A stretch of 64,000 nucleotides of DNA from Desulfoglaeba alkanexedens ALDC. Its GTDB lineage: Bacteria > Desulfobacterota > Syntrophobacteria > Syntrophobacterales > DSM-9756. Both the position numbers and the translations under genes were made by a program. Of this stretch, positions 8,586-17,445 are shown one piece after another. The stretch is taken from contig NZ_CP040098.1 of assembly GCF_005377625.1 (NCBI RefSeq), forward strand, positions 1,791,501 to 1,855,500. The letters run 5' to 3'. Every line of letters starts with the position of its first letter. The first letter of the stretch is position 1. Below the pieces are notes generated by a model, which saw only the letters and a list, made by a program, of their open reading frames with translations, was not told where the DNA came from and searched no databases.

Positions 8586-9515
8586 ATGGATCCGGAAACG
8601 GTGCGTGACGCGAGGGCCCGCATGCGGGAATACCTGGGGCCCTCCTCTTCGTTCATGGGGTTGACCTCTCCGGAAGCGGACTTCGAAAGCGCCCGGTTCG
8701 TGGTGCTTCCCGTTCCCTACGACGGCACCACCACGTTCCGGGCGGGCACTCGTGAGGGGCCTCGAGCCATTCTCCATGCGTCCCGGGAGCTGGAGTCCTA
8801 CGACGAGGAAACAGGAGAGGAACCTCACCGGCGGGGCATCGCCACACTGGACGAACTGGCGATCACGGTGGCGTCTCCAAAGGAGATGGTGGACCGTGTG
8901 CGGGACGCCGGCCGGATTCTCTTCGAAGCGGGAAAGCTTCCGGTCATGCTCGGAGGCGAGCACCTGCTTTCCCTCGGAATGATCGAAGCGGCGGCGGCCT
9001 TTCATCCTCGACTCACCGTCCTGCAGCTGGACGCGCACGCCGACTTCAAGGACCACTACCAGGAAAGCCCCTACAGTAACGCATGCGTCATGCGCCGTGT
9101 CTGGGAACGGGTCCCGGTGGTGCAAGCGGGCATCCGGTCGCTCACCCGTGAGGAGCATCACTTCCTGATCGAAAACCGGGTGCCCTCCTACTTTGCCCGG
9201 GACCTGCACGAGGTTCCCGAAAGACTAGACGAGGTGCCGGAGGACCTGGGCCCCGAGGTCTACGTCACCATCGACCTGGACGTGTTCGACCCGTCGGTCA
9301 TGCCTTCGGTGGGCACCCCTGAACCGGGGGGACTCACGTGGTACCAGGTTTTGAGGCTGCTCCGGCGCGTGACCGAGACGCGGCGCGTGGTGGGCTTCGA
9401 CGTGATGGAACTGCTCCCTCAGCCGCATTTGGCGGCCCCCGACTTTCTTGCGGCTCGGCTGGTACACAAGATGCTTGCCTACATTTCCCTAGACATCAGC
9501 CGGCGGCCTTGTTAG
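8586..9515 (+). CDS. speB: Agmatinase / ureohydrolase
   Basis: Hydrolyses agmatine to putrescine and urea, supplying the putrescine used by SpeE. The 309-residue protein has the ureohydrolase manganese motifs in order: GGEH at 123-126, DAHAD at 149-153, and DLDVFDPS near 230. It is the second gene of the speD-speB pair. No arginine decarboxylase gene is visible in the window, although the route from arginine would need one. Family members include arginases and guanidinobutyrases, but the position beside speD favours agmatinase. Confidence 0.9.
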   Translation: MDPETVRDARARMREYLGPSSSFMGLTSPEADFESARFVVLPVPYDGTTTFRAGTREGPRAILHASRELESYDEETGEEPHRRGIATLDELAITVASPKEMVDRVRDAGRILFEAGKLPVMLGGEHLLSLGMIEAAAAFHPRLTVLQLDAHADFKDHYQESPYSNACVMRRVWERVPVVQAGIRSLTREEHHFLIENRVPSYFARDLHEVPERLDEVPEDLGPEVYVTIDLDVFDPSVMPSVGTPEPGGLTWYQVLRLLRRVTETRRVVGFDVMELLPQPHLAAPDFLAARLVHKMLAYISLDISRRPC

Positions 9516-9594
9516 ATTGGGTTCACACTGAAAACCTGTGCGGGATCACCCGCCCACGGACATCAGAGCACCGGGTTTTCTTCGAGGAAAAGGG

Positions 9595-10467
9595 TTGGAA
9601 GAGGAGTCTGCCAAAGGGATTCGGCGCTGGCTGCAGCTGGCCTTCCGCCGGCTCGCGCGCGTTCAAAAGCCACAGGATCTCGAGCGGGAGATCCAGCAGA
9701 TCATCGACGAAGGGGAAGAGCAGGGTCTGATCTCCGAAGATGAAGGAGAGATGATCCAGGGGATCTTTTCGTTCCGGGACACACTGGCCAGGGAAATCAT
9801 GATTCCACGGACCGACATGGTGGCGGTCCGTTTCGATGCCACTGTCCGCGAGGTCATCCAGATCATCCTGGATTCCGGCCACTCGAGAATTCCCATCTAC
9901 CAGGACAGCATCGACAACATGATCGGCATCCTGCACGCCAAGGACCTGCTCCATTGCTGGGGGCGGGACGAAGTGGAAGTGCGGGAGATGGTCCGCGCCC
10001 CGTACTTCATACCGGAAACGAAAAGGGTCAGCGACCTGCTGCGGGATCTCCGACACCGCAAGTCCCACATGGCCATCGTGATCGACGAGTACGGGGGCAC
10101 CGCCGGAATCATCACGATGGAAGACATCATTGAAGAGATCATCGGCGACATCATGGACGAGTACGACGCCGAGGAGGACTGGATCGTCCATCAGGATGAT
10201 GGATCCCTTCTGGTGGACGCCCGCTTGGACGTGGAAGAATTGGAAGATGTTCTGGGAATCGAGTTTCCTGAGGGGAAATTCGAATCCATCGGGGGTTTCA
10301 TCATCAGCCTTCTGGGTCGAGTTCCCGAAGCCAGGGAACAGGTGGTCTTTCGGGACCTGGAAATGACGGTGGAATCCGCCGACCGTCGAAAAATAGAGAA
10401 GATCCGCATCCGTCGGTCTCCGCCGGAACCCCGGCCACTGGCTTCCGGCAATGAATCAGCGGCTTGA
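9595..10467 (+). CDS. corC: CorC/YbeX-type CBS-domain protein
   Basis: A soluble protein with a short helical N terminus, a CBS pair (about residues 60-185, with MIPRTDM, HSRIPIY, and the second-repeat segment HMAIVIDEYGGTAGI), and a C-terminal CorC_HlyC domain. At about 290 residues it matches E. coli CorC. The family is linked to magnesium/cobalt homeostasis. I prefer the TTG at 9595, which follows GAGGAAAAGGG; a GTG at 9538 would add 19 unlikely residues. It lies directly before lnt, the same neighbour as in E. coli. Confidence 0.85.
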   Translation: MEEESAKGIRRWLQLAFRRLARVQKPQDLEREIQQIIDEGEEQGLISEDEGEMIQGIFSFRDTLAREIMIPRTDMVAVRFDATVREVIQIILDSGHSRIPIYQDSIDNMIGILHAKDLLHCWGRDEVEVREMVRAPYFIPETKRVSDLLRDLRHRKSHMAIVIDEYGGTAGIITMEDIIEEIIGDIMDEYDAEEDWIVHQDDGSLLVDARLDVEELEDVLGIEFPEGKFESIGGFIISLLGRVPEAREQVVFRDLEMTVESADRRKIEKIRIRRSPPEPRPLASGNESAA

Positions 10468-10497
10468 AGCGCGCCGCACGCGGAAGCAAGGCGTCCC

Positions 10498-12132
10498 TTG
10501 ACGACCGGCCTTTCAGAGCAGTTCGAACCCGTTTCTCTTCTCGACAGCCCATCCGCCGACATTCGGAAATCGACGCCCATCGCCCCGGTACCGGCGGTTT
10601 TGCTGAGCCTTTCGAGCGGGGGGCTTCTCACGCTGGGGCTCCCTCCGTTCCATCTCGCCTGGCTTTCCTGGGCGGCACTGGTTCCTCTGCTCCTTGCCGT
10701 GCGGGGAAAGACCCTGCGACAGGCGATGGGACTGGGTTTCCTGACGGGATTCACCCACTTCCTGACCGCCCTCTACTGGATCGCCTACGTGGTCCGACAT
10801 TACGGGTCGCTCCCCCTTCCCCTGGCGGCGGCGGTGCTGGTGCTTTTGGCCGCCTATCTGGGACTTTATCCGGCGGTTTTTGCCGGCGTCGCTCGTGCTT
10901 GGGATTCCCGGCCCCGATTCCAGTGGTACGGTCTGCCCTTCGTGTGGGTAGCTCTCGAATGGCTCCGGGCTCACGCCCTCACTGGGTTCCCCTGGGCGAA
11001 CCTGGGTTATACCCAGACGCCTTTTGCGACACTCGTCCAACTGGCGGATTTGACGGGGGTCTATGGCGTGGGATGGCTCGTGGTGCTTGGAAACACCTGT
11101 CTCGCCGCGTGCGTGGCGTCTCGCCGACCCAGGCGCTGCCTCGCTTTTCCCCTTCTGATGCTTGCCGCTTCCCTGGCCTATGGAACCTCGCGCCTGGACA
11201 CCGTCTCAAGGGCTCAGGACGCCGCGGAAGCCATGGCGGTCGGTCTAGTTCAGCCCGCCATCGACCAGTCGCTCAAGTGGGACCCGGCATTCCAAGAGGC
11301 CACCCTGGAGCGCCTGGAGCGCCTTTCGCGGCGCGCGGCGGCCCATGATCCCCGCCCGGACATCCTGGTCTGGCCGGAGACGGCGACTCCCTTCTTTTTC
11401 GGAATCGAAGAGGAACAGAGCGAGCGGGTGAAAGGTGTGGCTCGTGCCCTCGGCATCCCCATTTTGTTCGGAAGCCCGGGGGTGATGTGGCACGGGAAAC
11501 AGCCGCGCCCTCTGAACAAGGCGTTTCTTCTGGATTCCGAAGGGAATGTTCGAGGGGACTACGCCAAGCAGCATCTGGTTCCCTTCGGAGAGTACGTACC
11601 GCTGAAGAGGATACTCTTCTTCGTCCACCGCCTGGTGGAAGCCGCTGGGGATTTCGTTCCAGGTCAGGACCCCTCCGTTCTTCGGATGGACGGAACCCGC
11701 CTGGGGGTTCTTATCTGTTACGAAGCCATCTTTCCGGACCTTGCAAGGTCAGCGATCCGGGAAGGGGCCGACATTCTGGTGAACCTCACCAACGACGCCT
11801 GGTTCGGCCGCAGCAGCGCTCCCTATCAGCACTTTGAAATGGCCCGGTGGCGGGCCGTCGAATTTCGCGTACCGCTGGTGCGCTGCGCCAACACGGGCGT
11901 CAGCGCGATGTTTGACGCGGCCGGGAACCCCTGCGGCAAGATCCCTCTGAACGAAGTCGGCGTGCTGGTCTGCCGGGTGAAACCCTTGGCGTTTCGAACC
12001 GTCTATGCCCGATGGGGGGACTGGTTCGCCTGGATTTGCACCTTGACGGCGGCGGGTTGTGGAGTGTATTCGGCGTGGGGGCTTCGGCGGCGTAAAGAGA
12101 CGGGGTCGCGGGCAAGCCCGCTCCTACCATAA
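10498..12132 (+). CDS. lnt: Apolipoprotein N-acyltransferase
   Basis: Adds the third acyl chain to outer-membrane lipoproteins in the inner membrane. The N-terminal half (about residues 25-230) is a series of hydrophobic segments. The C-terminal half is a carbon-nitrogen hydrolase domain with the catalytic triad visible as the glutamate in WPETATPFF, the lysine in KQHLVPFGEY and the cysteine in LICYEAIFPD. At 544 residues it is slightly longer than the E. coli enzyme. The start is TTG at 10498, with only a weak ribosome site. It follows corC by 30 bases and is probably co-transcribed with it. Confidence 0.92.
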   Translation: MTTGLSEQFEPVSLLDSPSADIRKSTPIAPVPAVLLSLSSGGLLTLGLPPFHLAWLSWAALVPLLLAVRGKTLRQAMGLGFLTGFTHFLTALYWIAYVVRHYGSLPLPLAAAVLVLLAAYLGLYPAVFAGVARAWDSRPRFQWYGLPFVWVALEWLRAHALTGFPWANLGYTQTPFATLVQLADLTGVYGVGWLVVLGNTCLAACVASRRPRRCLAFPLLMLAASLAYGTSRLDTVSRAQDAAEAMAVGLVQPAIDQSLKWDPAFQEATLERLERLSRRAAAHDPRPDILVWPETATPFFFGIEEEQSERVKGVARALGIPILFGSPGVMWHGKQPRPLNKAFLLDSEGNVRGDYAKQHLVPFGEYVPLKRILFFVHRLVEAAGDFVPGQDPSVLRMDGTRLGVLICYEAIFPDLARSAIREGADILVNLTNDAWFGRSSAPYQHFEMARWRAVEFRVPLVRCANTGVSAMFDAAGNPCGKIPLNEVGVLVCRVKPLAFRTVYARWGDWFAWICTLTAAGCGVYSAWGLRRRKETGSRASPLLP

Positions 12133-12206
12133 CGGAACACCGGGCGGCTCCCCCGTAGGAGCCGGCTTGCCGGCGATCAAGGTCAATGGAGCATTGTGGG
12201 TTTTTT

Positions 12207-12331
12207 ACGCTCGTTCCCAAGCTCCGGCTTGGGAACGGCCTGCCCGGGAAGCTCCAGCTTCGCCTCCTGATGGGAATCGAAGCTGGAGCTTCGGCACAGT
12301 TGTGTTCCTAAGCTGGAGCTTGGGAACAAGG
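12207..12331 (-). repeat. Palindromic repeat, partial member of the MITE-like family
   Basis: Two copies of the GTTCCCAAGCT/AGCTTGGGAAC palindrome (each with one or two changes) flank GAAGCT/AGCTTC arms. The outer ends seen in the full-length elements are missing. It lies in reverse orientation, between lnt and prfB, and ends 22 bases before the prfB start codon, so it would be in the prfB leader if transcription begins upstream of it. Confidence 0.75.
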
Positions 12332-12353
12332 TGGAAAGAGGAGGTAATCGACC

Positions 12354-13485
12354 ATGAGCTTCGACGTCAGCGAAATCAAAACCGTTTTGCGGGATCTCTC
12401 CCTGCGCATTCAAACCTTGGGAGGCTATCTTTGACCTGGCCGGCATGAAGGAACGGTTGCAGGAACTGGACCGGATCATGACCAAGTCGGATTTCTGGGA
12501 CGATCCGGACGCCGGCAAAGACGTGGTCAAGGAGCGGGCGCAGCTCAGTGAAATCGTCTCGGAAATTGAGCGCTTCCAACACGAACTGGAAGAAAACGAA
12601 CTCCTGCTTGAAATGGCTCTCGAGGAAAACGACGCGACCACCGTCGCCGAAGTGGCGCAAAAGGTAAAGCAACTTCAGAAAGAGATGAGGGCGCTGGAGG
12701 TTCGCCGGATGCTCAGCGCCGAAAACGACCGGGAAAACGCCATAGTGAGCATCAACGCGGGGGCCGGAGGCACCGAAGCCCAGGACTGGGCGGAAATGCT
12801 GCTTCGGATGTATCTGCGCTGGTGTGAACGCAAAGGCTTCGAGACCCAGTTGATCGACATCCTCGAAGGCGAGGAAGCCGGCATCAAGAACGCCACCTTC
12901 ACGGTTTCAGGCCCCTACGCCTACGGGCTCCTCAAGTCGGAATCGGGCATTCACCGCCTGGTACGCATCTCGCCGTTCGACGCCAGCGGCCGCCGCCACA
13001 CGTCCTTTGCCGCGGTTTTCGTCTACCCGGAAGTGGACGATCAAATCGTGATCGACATAAAGCCTTCAGACCTGAGGATCGACACGTATCGAGCCAGCGG
13101 CGCCGGGGGGCAGCATGTCAACAAGACCAGTTCGGCGGTCCGGATCACGCACATCCCCACTGGAATCGTGGTCCAGTGTCAGAACGAGAAATCCCAGCAC
13201 CGAAACCGCGATCTGGCCATGAAGGTGCTTCGGTCGCGGCTTTATGAGCGGGAAAAGAAGATTCAGCAGGAAAAACTCCAGGAAGTGCACGACAGTCTGG
13301 AAGACATCGCCTGGGGCAACCAGATCCGGTCCTATGTGCTTCAACCCTACCGGCTCATCAAGGACCACCGCACCCAGTTTGAAAAGGGGAACGTGGAAAG
13401 TGTTCTGGACGGCGACCTGGACGAGTTCATCGAAGCCTACCTCTTCGAGCAGTTGAAGACCGAAAGCACCGGCGCCCTGCACTGA
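12354..13485 (+). CDS. prfB: Peptide chain release factor 2 (programmed +1 frameshift)
   Basis: Terminates translation at UGA and UAA. The gene is in two frames. The first part runs from ATG 12354 (after GAGGAGG) to an in-frame TGA at 12432-12434. The second part continues in the +1 frame from GAC at 12433. The recoding site is canonical: CTT TGA C preceded by GGGAGG. Downstream the protein has the codon-reading SPF motif (RISPFDA) and the catalytic GGQ loop (GAGGQHVNK). Total product is about 376 residues, the normal RF2 length. Its 3' end faces the exonuclease gene, 17 bases away. Confidence 0.96.
12419..12435 (+). promoter_or_regulatory. RF2 autoregulatory frameshift site
   Basis: GGGAGG (12419-12424), a short spacer, then CTT TGA C (12429-12435). 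When RF2 is scarce, ribosomes pause at the in-frame UGA and slip +1 on CUU; the upstream Shine-Dalgarno-like element stimulates the slip. This is the standard prfB arrangement. Confidence 0.95.
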
Positions 13486-13502
13486 TTTCCCCGCCTCGAG
13501 GC

Positions 13503-15527
13503 TCAGGCGACTTGAACCCGGAGCACTTCATCCCTCGGGTTCAGGCGTTCCACCTTGACGGCGATCATTTCGCCCTGTTGGATCGTGGTTTCGGGCGGCA
13601 GCGGAACCTGGGTTTCCAGCAGGAAGTCGGGAATCAAGATCTGGGCGAACCGAGCGTTCTTGTCCAGAACAATGGCGTTCATGGTCTGGATGTCTTCCTG
13701 TTCCAGGTATTTCAGGATCCAGTAGCGGGTCCATTTCCGGTGGACGAACACCACGCGCGAAAGCTGTGCCCTGAGCCGGGTGATGAGGTTCCGCAGTTCT
13801 TCTTCCGAGTAGAACGCTTCCCCGGTTTCCAACGCGTGCACCAACTGCCGCTGCACCACCAGGTCGATGTAGCGGCGGATGGGTGATGTGATGCTCGTGT
13901 ACGTGGGAACCCCCAGGCTGCAATGGACTCCGGGCTCCGTCTCCAGTTCGGCTCGAGCGAAAAGACGGCGCTGGCGGTAGATATGGAAGATCTCATGCTC
14001 GCTTTGCACCTGATCCGTTTCCGGCCGGCACTCTCCCTGGCTCCGGTAAATGGCGGGGACGCCTTTTTCGGCCAGGTACTCGGCGGCCAGGCTGTTGGCG
14101 GCGATCATCCATTCCGACACGATGATTTGGCTCGGGGTTTCTTTTTCATAACGGCTCACTTGGATCATGCCTTCGGCATTCACGTACACGTTGATTTCCG
14201 GAAGCGGAAGGATGACGGCGCCCATCTCGAGCCGCTTCGCTCGAAGCCTCTGGCTCAACCGGTACAACTCCCGGAAAGCTTCTTCTTCCTCGACCTTCCG
14301 GTTCACGTCTTCGTAGGTGAGCTGTTCCCGGACCCGGATGATGCTCGAGAAAACCTCCCGGGAAAGGACCGTCCCCTCACGGTCGATCCGGACCAGGAAG
14401 GTCAGCGCCAGTCGGTCCCTGCCCGACTGAAGGCTGCACACGCCCTCTGAAAGCACCGGCGGCAGCATGGGAATCCTGGCGTCGGGAAGATAAATGGAAG
14501 TGGCTCGAGAGCGCGCTTCCCGATCCACCGGGTCGTCTTTGTCCACCACCGCCGCGGCGTCTGCGATGTGGATTCCGACCTCGTAGAACTCTTCCTCGAG
14601 TATTCGAAAGCTCAAAGCATCGTCGTAGTCCTTCGTCTGGGCGCTGTCGATGGTGAAGGCGTGCAGTCCGCGGAGATCGCGCCGCGGCCGACCGTCGGGG
14701 ATCGTGAGGGTTTCGGCCTTTCGTACCGCAAAGTCGAGAATCTCTTGCGGGAAGTCCCGAGCGATCCCCTGCTGGTACAGGTAGAGGTTTTCGTCTTCCC
14801 GCCATTCGCCGAGCCGGACCAGGGTGCGGAAGGCGGAATGGGGCTGGGGGGTGAGCCCGGCGCGCTTCAGGAGTTCCTTGGCGAAGGACTGCTGCGCCGA
14901 TTCTTGACCGAAAAGGGCATAGTCTTTCAGTGCGTCCAGGATCCGGACCCGGAATTCTTCCGCTGGAAAGGCCGCCTTCTTGTGCTTCAACGACCCCAGC
15001 CAGCACGCCCCCGCTTCCAGGAGCCTTTCCTGCTCGGCTTCCCTTTCCAGTTCCAGTCGGCGCTGTTCCACCTTTTCCCGGCTCCGGGCATAGAACCGTC
15101 CGTCCTTAAACTGAAAATAGAGGCGGTCTCGGAGGAGGACCCGCTGCACGGCGGCCGCCTCGTCGTCTGCCGGTTCCTCCGGAAAGACCAGCCCGACCAA
15201 GTCTTGGAGTTCCACGCCCTCCGCCTCTTCTTCCAGGACTTCCCAGATCTCCTCGACGTTCACCTGGGCCGCCAGATCTTCCCTCCGCCGCTTGAGAAGC
15301 TTGAGCGCCTGAACCGCTCCCTCCCGGCCTTCTTTGAGGTCGAGGGGCTTCGAAGACGCGTGAAGCACGCGGCTGCGGGCAAGGTTCAGTTCCCGGTTGT
15401 TTTCGGAAAGGATGCTGAGTCGCTGATTCTTGACGGCAAGACACACACCCAGCAGGACTTCCTTGGCTTCGAAAAACTCCACGACCGTACCGGGTTCTAT
15501 CCGTTGAGGGGTGGTTGGAGCGGTCAT
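13503..15527 (-). CDS. RNase II/RNB-family exoribonuclease
   Basis: A 674-residue 3'-5' exoribonuclease. The middle and C-terminal part (about residues 270-600) is an RNB domain: the catalytic acidic cluster is in TIDSAQTKDYDDALS, followed by VGIHIADAAAVV, SIYLPDARIPMLPP and the later YTSITSPIRRYIDL segment. The N-terminal ~250 residues are charged and lack an obvious cold-shock domain, which is unlike classic RNase R. The C terminus is short. Its start overlaps the stop of the upstream amidase gene by 4 bases (ATGA), so the two are translationally coupled. I leave the symbol open because RNase II and RNase R cannot be separated here. Confidence 0.85.
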   Translation of the reverse strand: MTAPTTPQRIEPGTVVEFFEAKEVLLGVCLAVKNQRLSILSENNRELNLARSRVLHASSKPLDLKEGREGAVQALKLLKRRREDLAAQVNVEEIWEVLEEEAEGVELQDLVGLVFPEEPADDEAAAVQRVLLRDRLYFQFKDGRFYARSREKVEQRRLELEREAEQERLLEAGACWLGSLKHKKAAFPAEEFRVRILDALKDYALFGQESAQQSFAKELLKRAGLTPQPHSAFRTLVRLGEWREDENLYLYQQGIARDFPQEILDFAVRKAETLTIPDGRPRRDLRGLHAFTIDSAQTKDYDDALSFRILEEEFYEVGIHIADAAAVVDKDDPVDREARSRATSIYLPDARIPMLPPVLSEGVCSLQSGRDRLALTFLVRIDREGTVLSREVFSSIIRVREQLTYEDVNRKVEEEEAFRELYRLSQRLRAKRLEMGAVILPLPEINVYVNAEGMIQVSRYEKETPSQIIVSEWMIAANSLAAEYLAEKGVPAIYRSQGECRPETDQVQSEHEIFHIYRQRRLFARAELETEPGVHCSLGVPTYTSITSPIRRYIDLVVQRQLVHALETGEAFYSEEELRNLITRLRAQLSRVVFVHRKWTRYWILKYLEQEDIQTMNAIVLDKNARFAQILIPDFLLETQVPLPPETTIQQGEMIAVKVERLNPRDEVLRVQVA

Positions 15528-17293
15528 GGAGCTTCTCCCGTCTGGGCCATCTTTGTCATGATGTCCACGTAAGCGGCCAGACCCTCGGCGATTCCGCCCG
15601 CCAGCACCCGCTGGAAAGCTCGATTGACCAAAAGCTTCTCCTCCGTTTCGTTGGAAATGAACGCCGTTTCGATGAGAATGGAAGGCATCTCCGCTCCCAG
15701 CAGGACATAGAACGGGGCCTGCTTGACACCCAGATCCCGGACTTCGGGATATTGAGTCTTGACCTTCTGGATGATCTTCCGATGCACTTCATGGGCCAGA
15801 CGGGAGGATTCACTGATCTTGGTGTTTCTCATGAGATCCTGCAGTATGACTTCCAGGTCGCTGATCTTCTTGGTTGAAGTGGCGTTCTCGAAGGCGGCGA
15901 CTCGAGCCGATTCCTTGTCGGTGGAAAGATTCAAGAAATAGGTTTCGATCCCGCCCAGGCTCCGGTCCGTGTGTGCATTGGCGTGGATGGAAACGAACAG
16001 GTCCGCCTTGCAGGTGTTGGCGATGGCGGTCCTTTCCTCCAGTGAAAGGAAACGGTCGGTAGTCCTCGTGAGGATGACCTCGCAGTCGGTCATTTCTTCC
16101 AGTATTTTTTTCAAGCCTTTGGCAATGGCGAGGGTCACGTCCTTTTCGTATACGCCGTTGGGCCCAATGGCCCCCTTGTCCTTTCCCCCGTGGCCGGGAT
16201 CCAGCACGATCCGGCGGACCGAAAGCCCCAATTGCCGGGCCAGGCTCGGACCCTCCGCGCCCCTTCCGGGCGCGGTGGACAGAGCGGGTACCTTCTTCCT
16301 CTTGCCCCGCACATCGATGATCACCCGGAAGGGATCTTCCATCGAGAACACTTTGTGGGATTCGATGGACTCGATGTCCAGGACCACCCTTGCCCGGTCC
16401 GAGCTGTACTGGCCGACGCGCACGTCACGAAGAAAACCATCCATGATGTCGATCCGGGGCTTGAGACGCGGGCTCAACGACGTGTTTTCGAAGTCGATGT
16501 AGATGCGGGCCGGCTGTTGGTTCGCTTCGTCGGGGGGCAGGGTATTGGGCCCGAACCGGACGGGTTGGCTCAGGTAGACCACCACCCGCGTGTAGCCCTC
16601 AGCAGACCAATATTGGACGTCTTCGAGGAGCGCCGAACCCGTTTGCGGGGACGGGAGGTGTTCCTTCGCTTCCGTGGAAACGGGCGCCGCAGCGGTCGCC
16701 GCCCCGCCTGGGCCGCCTTCGGGCGGCGGAGCCGCTTGCGGGCTTACCCCGCCCCGGTGCGGGGAACTCAGCCGCCGGGCCAGGCGATTGGAGCGTTCGC
16801 GGGCCTTTTCCGCCATATCTCCCGTCGGAAAAAGGGCGGGAACCTTCACGAACTCCAAATATGCCTGGGCGGGGTCCCTGCCCTCGTAGATGACCCCGAT
16901 CAGGTACTGGGCATCGTCGGCCAAGTTGCTCCCCAGGTGCTTGCGGATGAGGGTTCGATAGGCTTCGACGGCCGCCTGCAGATCTTCGGAGCGTCCGAGT
17001 CCGTCGTAGAGGTGATGAAAAGACTGGCCGATCAGATAAAGGCTTCGGGCAGCGTAGGGACCTTCAGGGTCCATCGCCACGATCTTCTGAAGATCCCGGA
17101 TACACGCTTCCCACGGCTCCCGGGCGGCTTCCGTGACCGGAACCGCCAGCAGGGAATGGTAATCGGCCTTGGCTATGCGATAGGCCGCCTCCAGTGATTT
17201 GGCGGCATCCGCCGGCGCCGCCGGGCTCCAACAGAGGAGTCCGCAAAGCATCATCATTGCCGGCAATGAATGTGAGGAACGCTTTTTTCTCAT
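15524..17293 (-). CDS. N-acetylmuramoyl-L-alanine amidase (AMIN plus Amidase_3)
   Basis: Cleaves the peptide stem from peptidoglycan in the periplasm, usually during cell separation. The 589-residue protein has a signal peptide (residues 1-30), a helical tetratricopeptide-like region (about 31-175), a Pro/Ala/Gly linker, an AMIN targeting domain (about 225-330) and a C-terminal zinc amidase. Zinc ligands are visible as the histidine in LDPGHGGKDKG, the glutamate in GVYEKD and the histidine in SIHANA, with the catalytic glutamate in LIETAFISN. This is an AmiC-like layout with an extra N-terminal repeat region. It overlaps the exonuclease start by 4 bases. Confidence 0.9.
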   Translation of the reverse strand: MRKKRSSHSLPAMMMLCGLLCWSPAAPADAAKSLEAAYRIAKADYHSLLAVPVTEAAREPWEACIRDLQKIVAMDPEGPYAARSLYLIGQSFHHLYDGLGRSEDLQAAVEAYRTLIRKHLGSNLADDAQYLIGVIYEGRDPAQAYLEFVKVPALFPTGDMAEKARERSNRLARRLSSPHRGGVSPQAAPPPEGGPGGAATAAAPVSTEAKEHLPSPQTGSALLEDVQYWSAEGYTRVVVYLSQPVRFGPNTLPPDEANQQPARIYIDFENTSLSPRLKPRIDIMDGFLRDVRVGQYSSDRARVVLDIESIESHKVFSMEDPFRVIIDVRGKRKKVPALSTAPGRGAEGPSLARQLGLSVRRIVLDPGHGGKDKGAIGPNGVYEKDVTLAIAKGLKKILEEMTDCEVILTRTTDRFLSLEERTAIANTCKADLFVSIHANAHTDRSLGGIETYFLNLSTDKESARVAAFENATSTKKISDLEVILQDLMRNTKISESSRLAHEVHRKIIQKVKTQYPEVRDLGVKQAPFYVLLGAEMPSILIETAFISNETEEKLLVNRAFQRVLAGGIAEGLAAYVDIMTKMAQTGEAP

Positions 17294-17380
17294 AATGCAA
17301 CCGAGTCATGGATTTAGGGCCAACATGACACGGTCTGTCCGGCGACGCAAGGTCCACGGCCTGATCCTCCCGCCGCCGGT

Positions 17381-17442
17381 TGCCCTCCCCTCCCCTCCCC
17401 CTTCCCCTCCCACAAGGGGAGGGGAAGGGGGAGGGGAGGGCA
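17381..17442. terminator. Long C/G-run hairpin between mutS and the amidase gene
   Basis: A pyrimidine-only arm (runs of CCCC separated by T) and a purine-only arm (runs of GGGG separated by A) form a near-perfect hairpin around CACAAG. The left arm has one extra TCCCC unit. It lies between the mutS stop and the amidase start, both on the minus strand. There is no T-run, so it may act as a transcription pause or a quadruplex-forming element rather than a classic terminator. A shorter relative lies at about 20.6 kb. Confidence 0.55.
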
Positions 17443-17445
17443 GTT

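Noticed and set aside
10464-11348. 294-codon plus-strand frame overlapping lnt
   Set aside because: Lnt in the other frame has all catalytic motifs. The overlapping frame is Arg/Gly/Pro-rich and looks like a GC-rich shadow.
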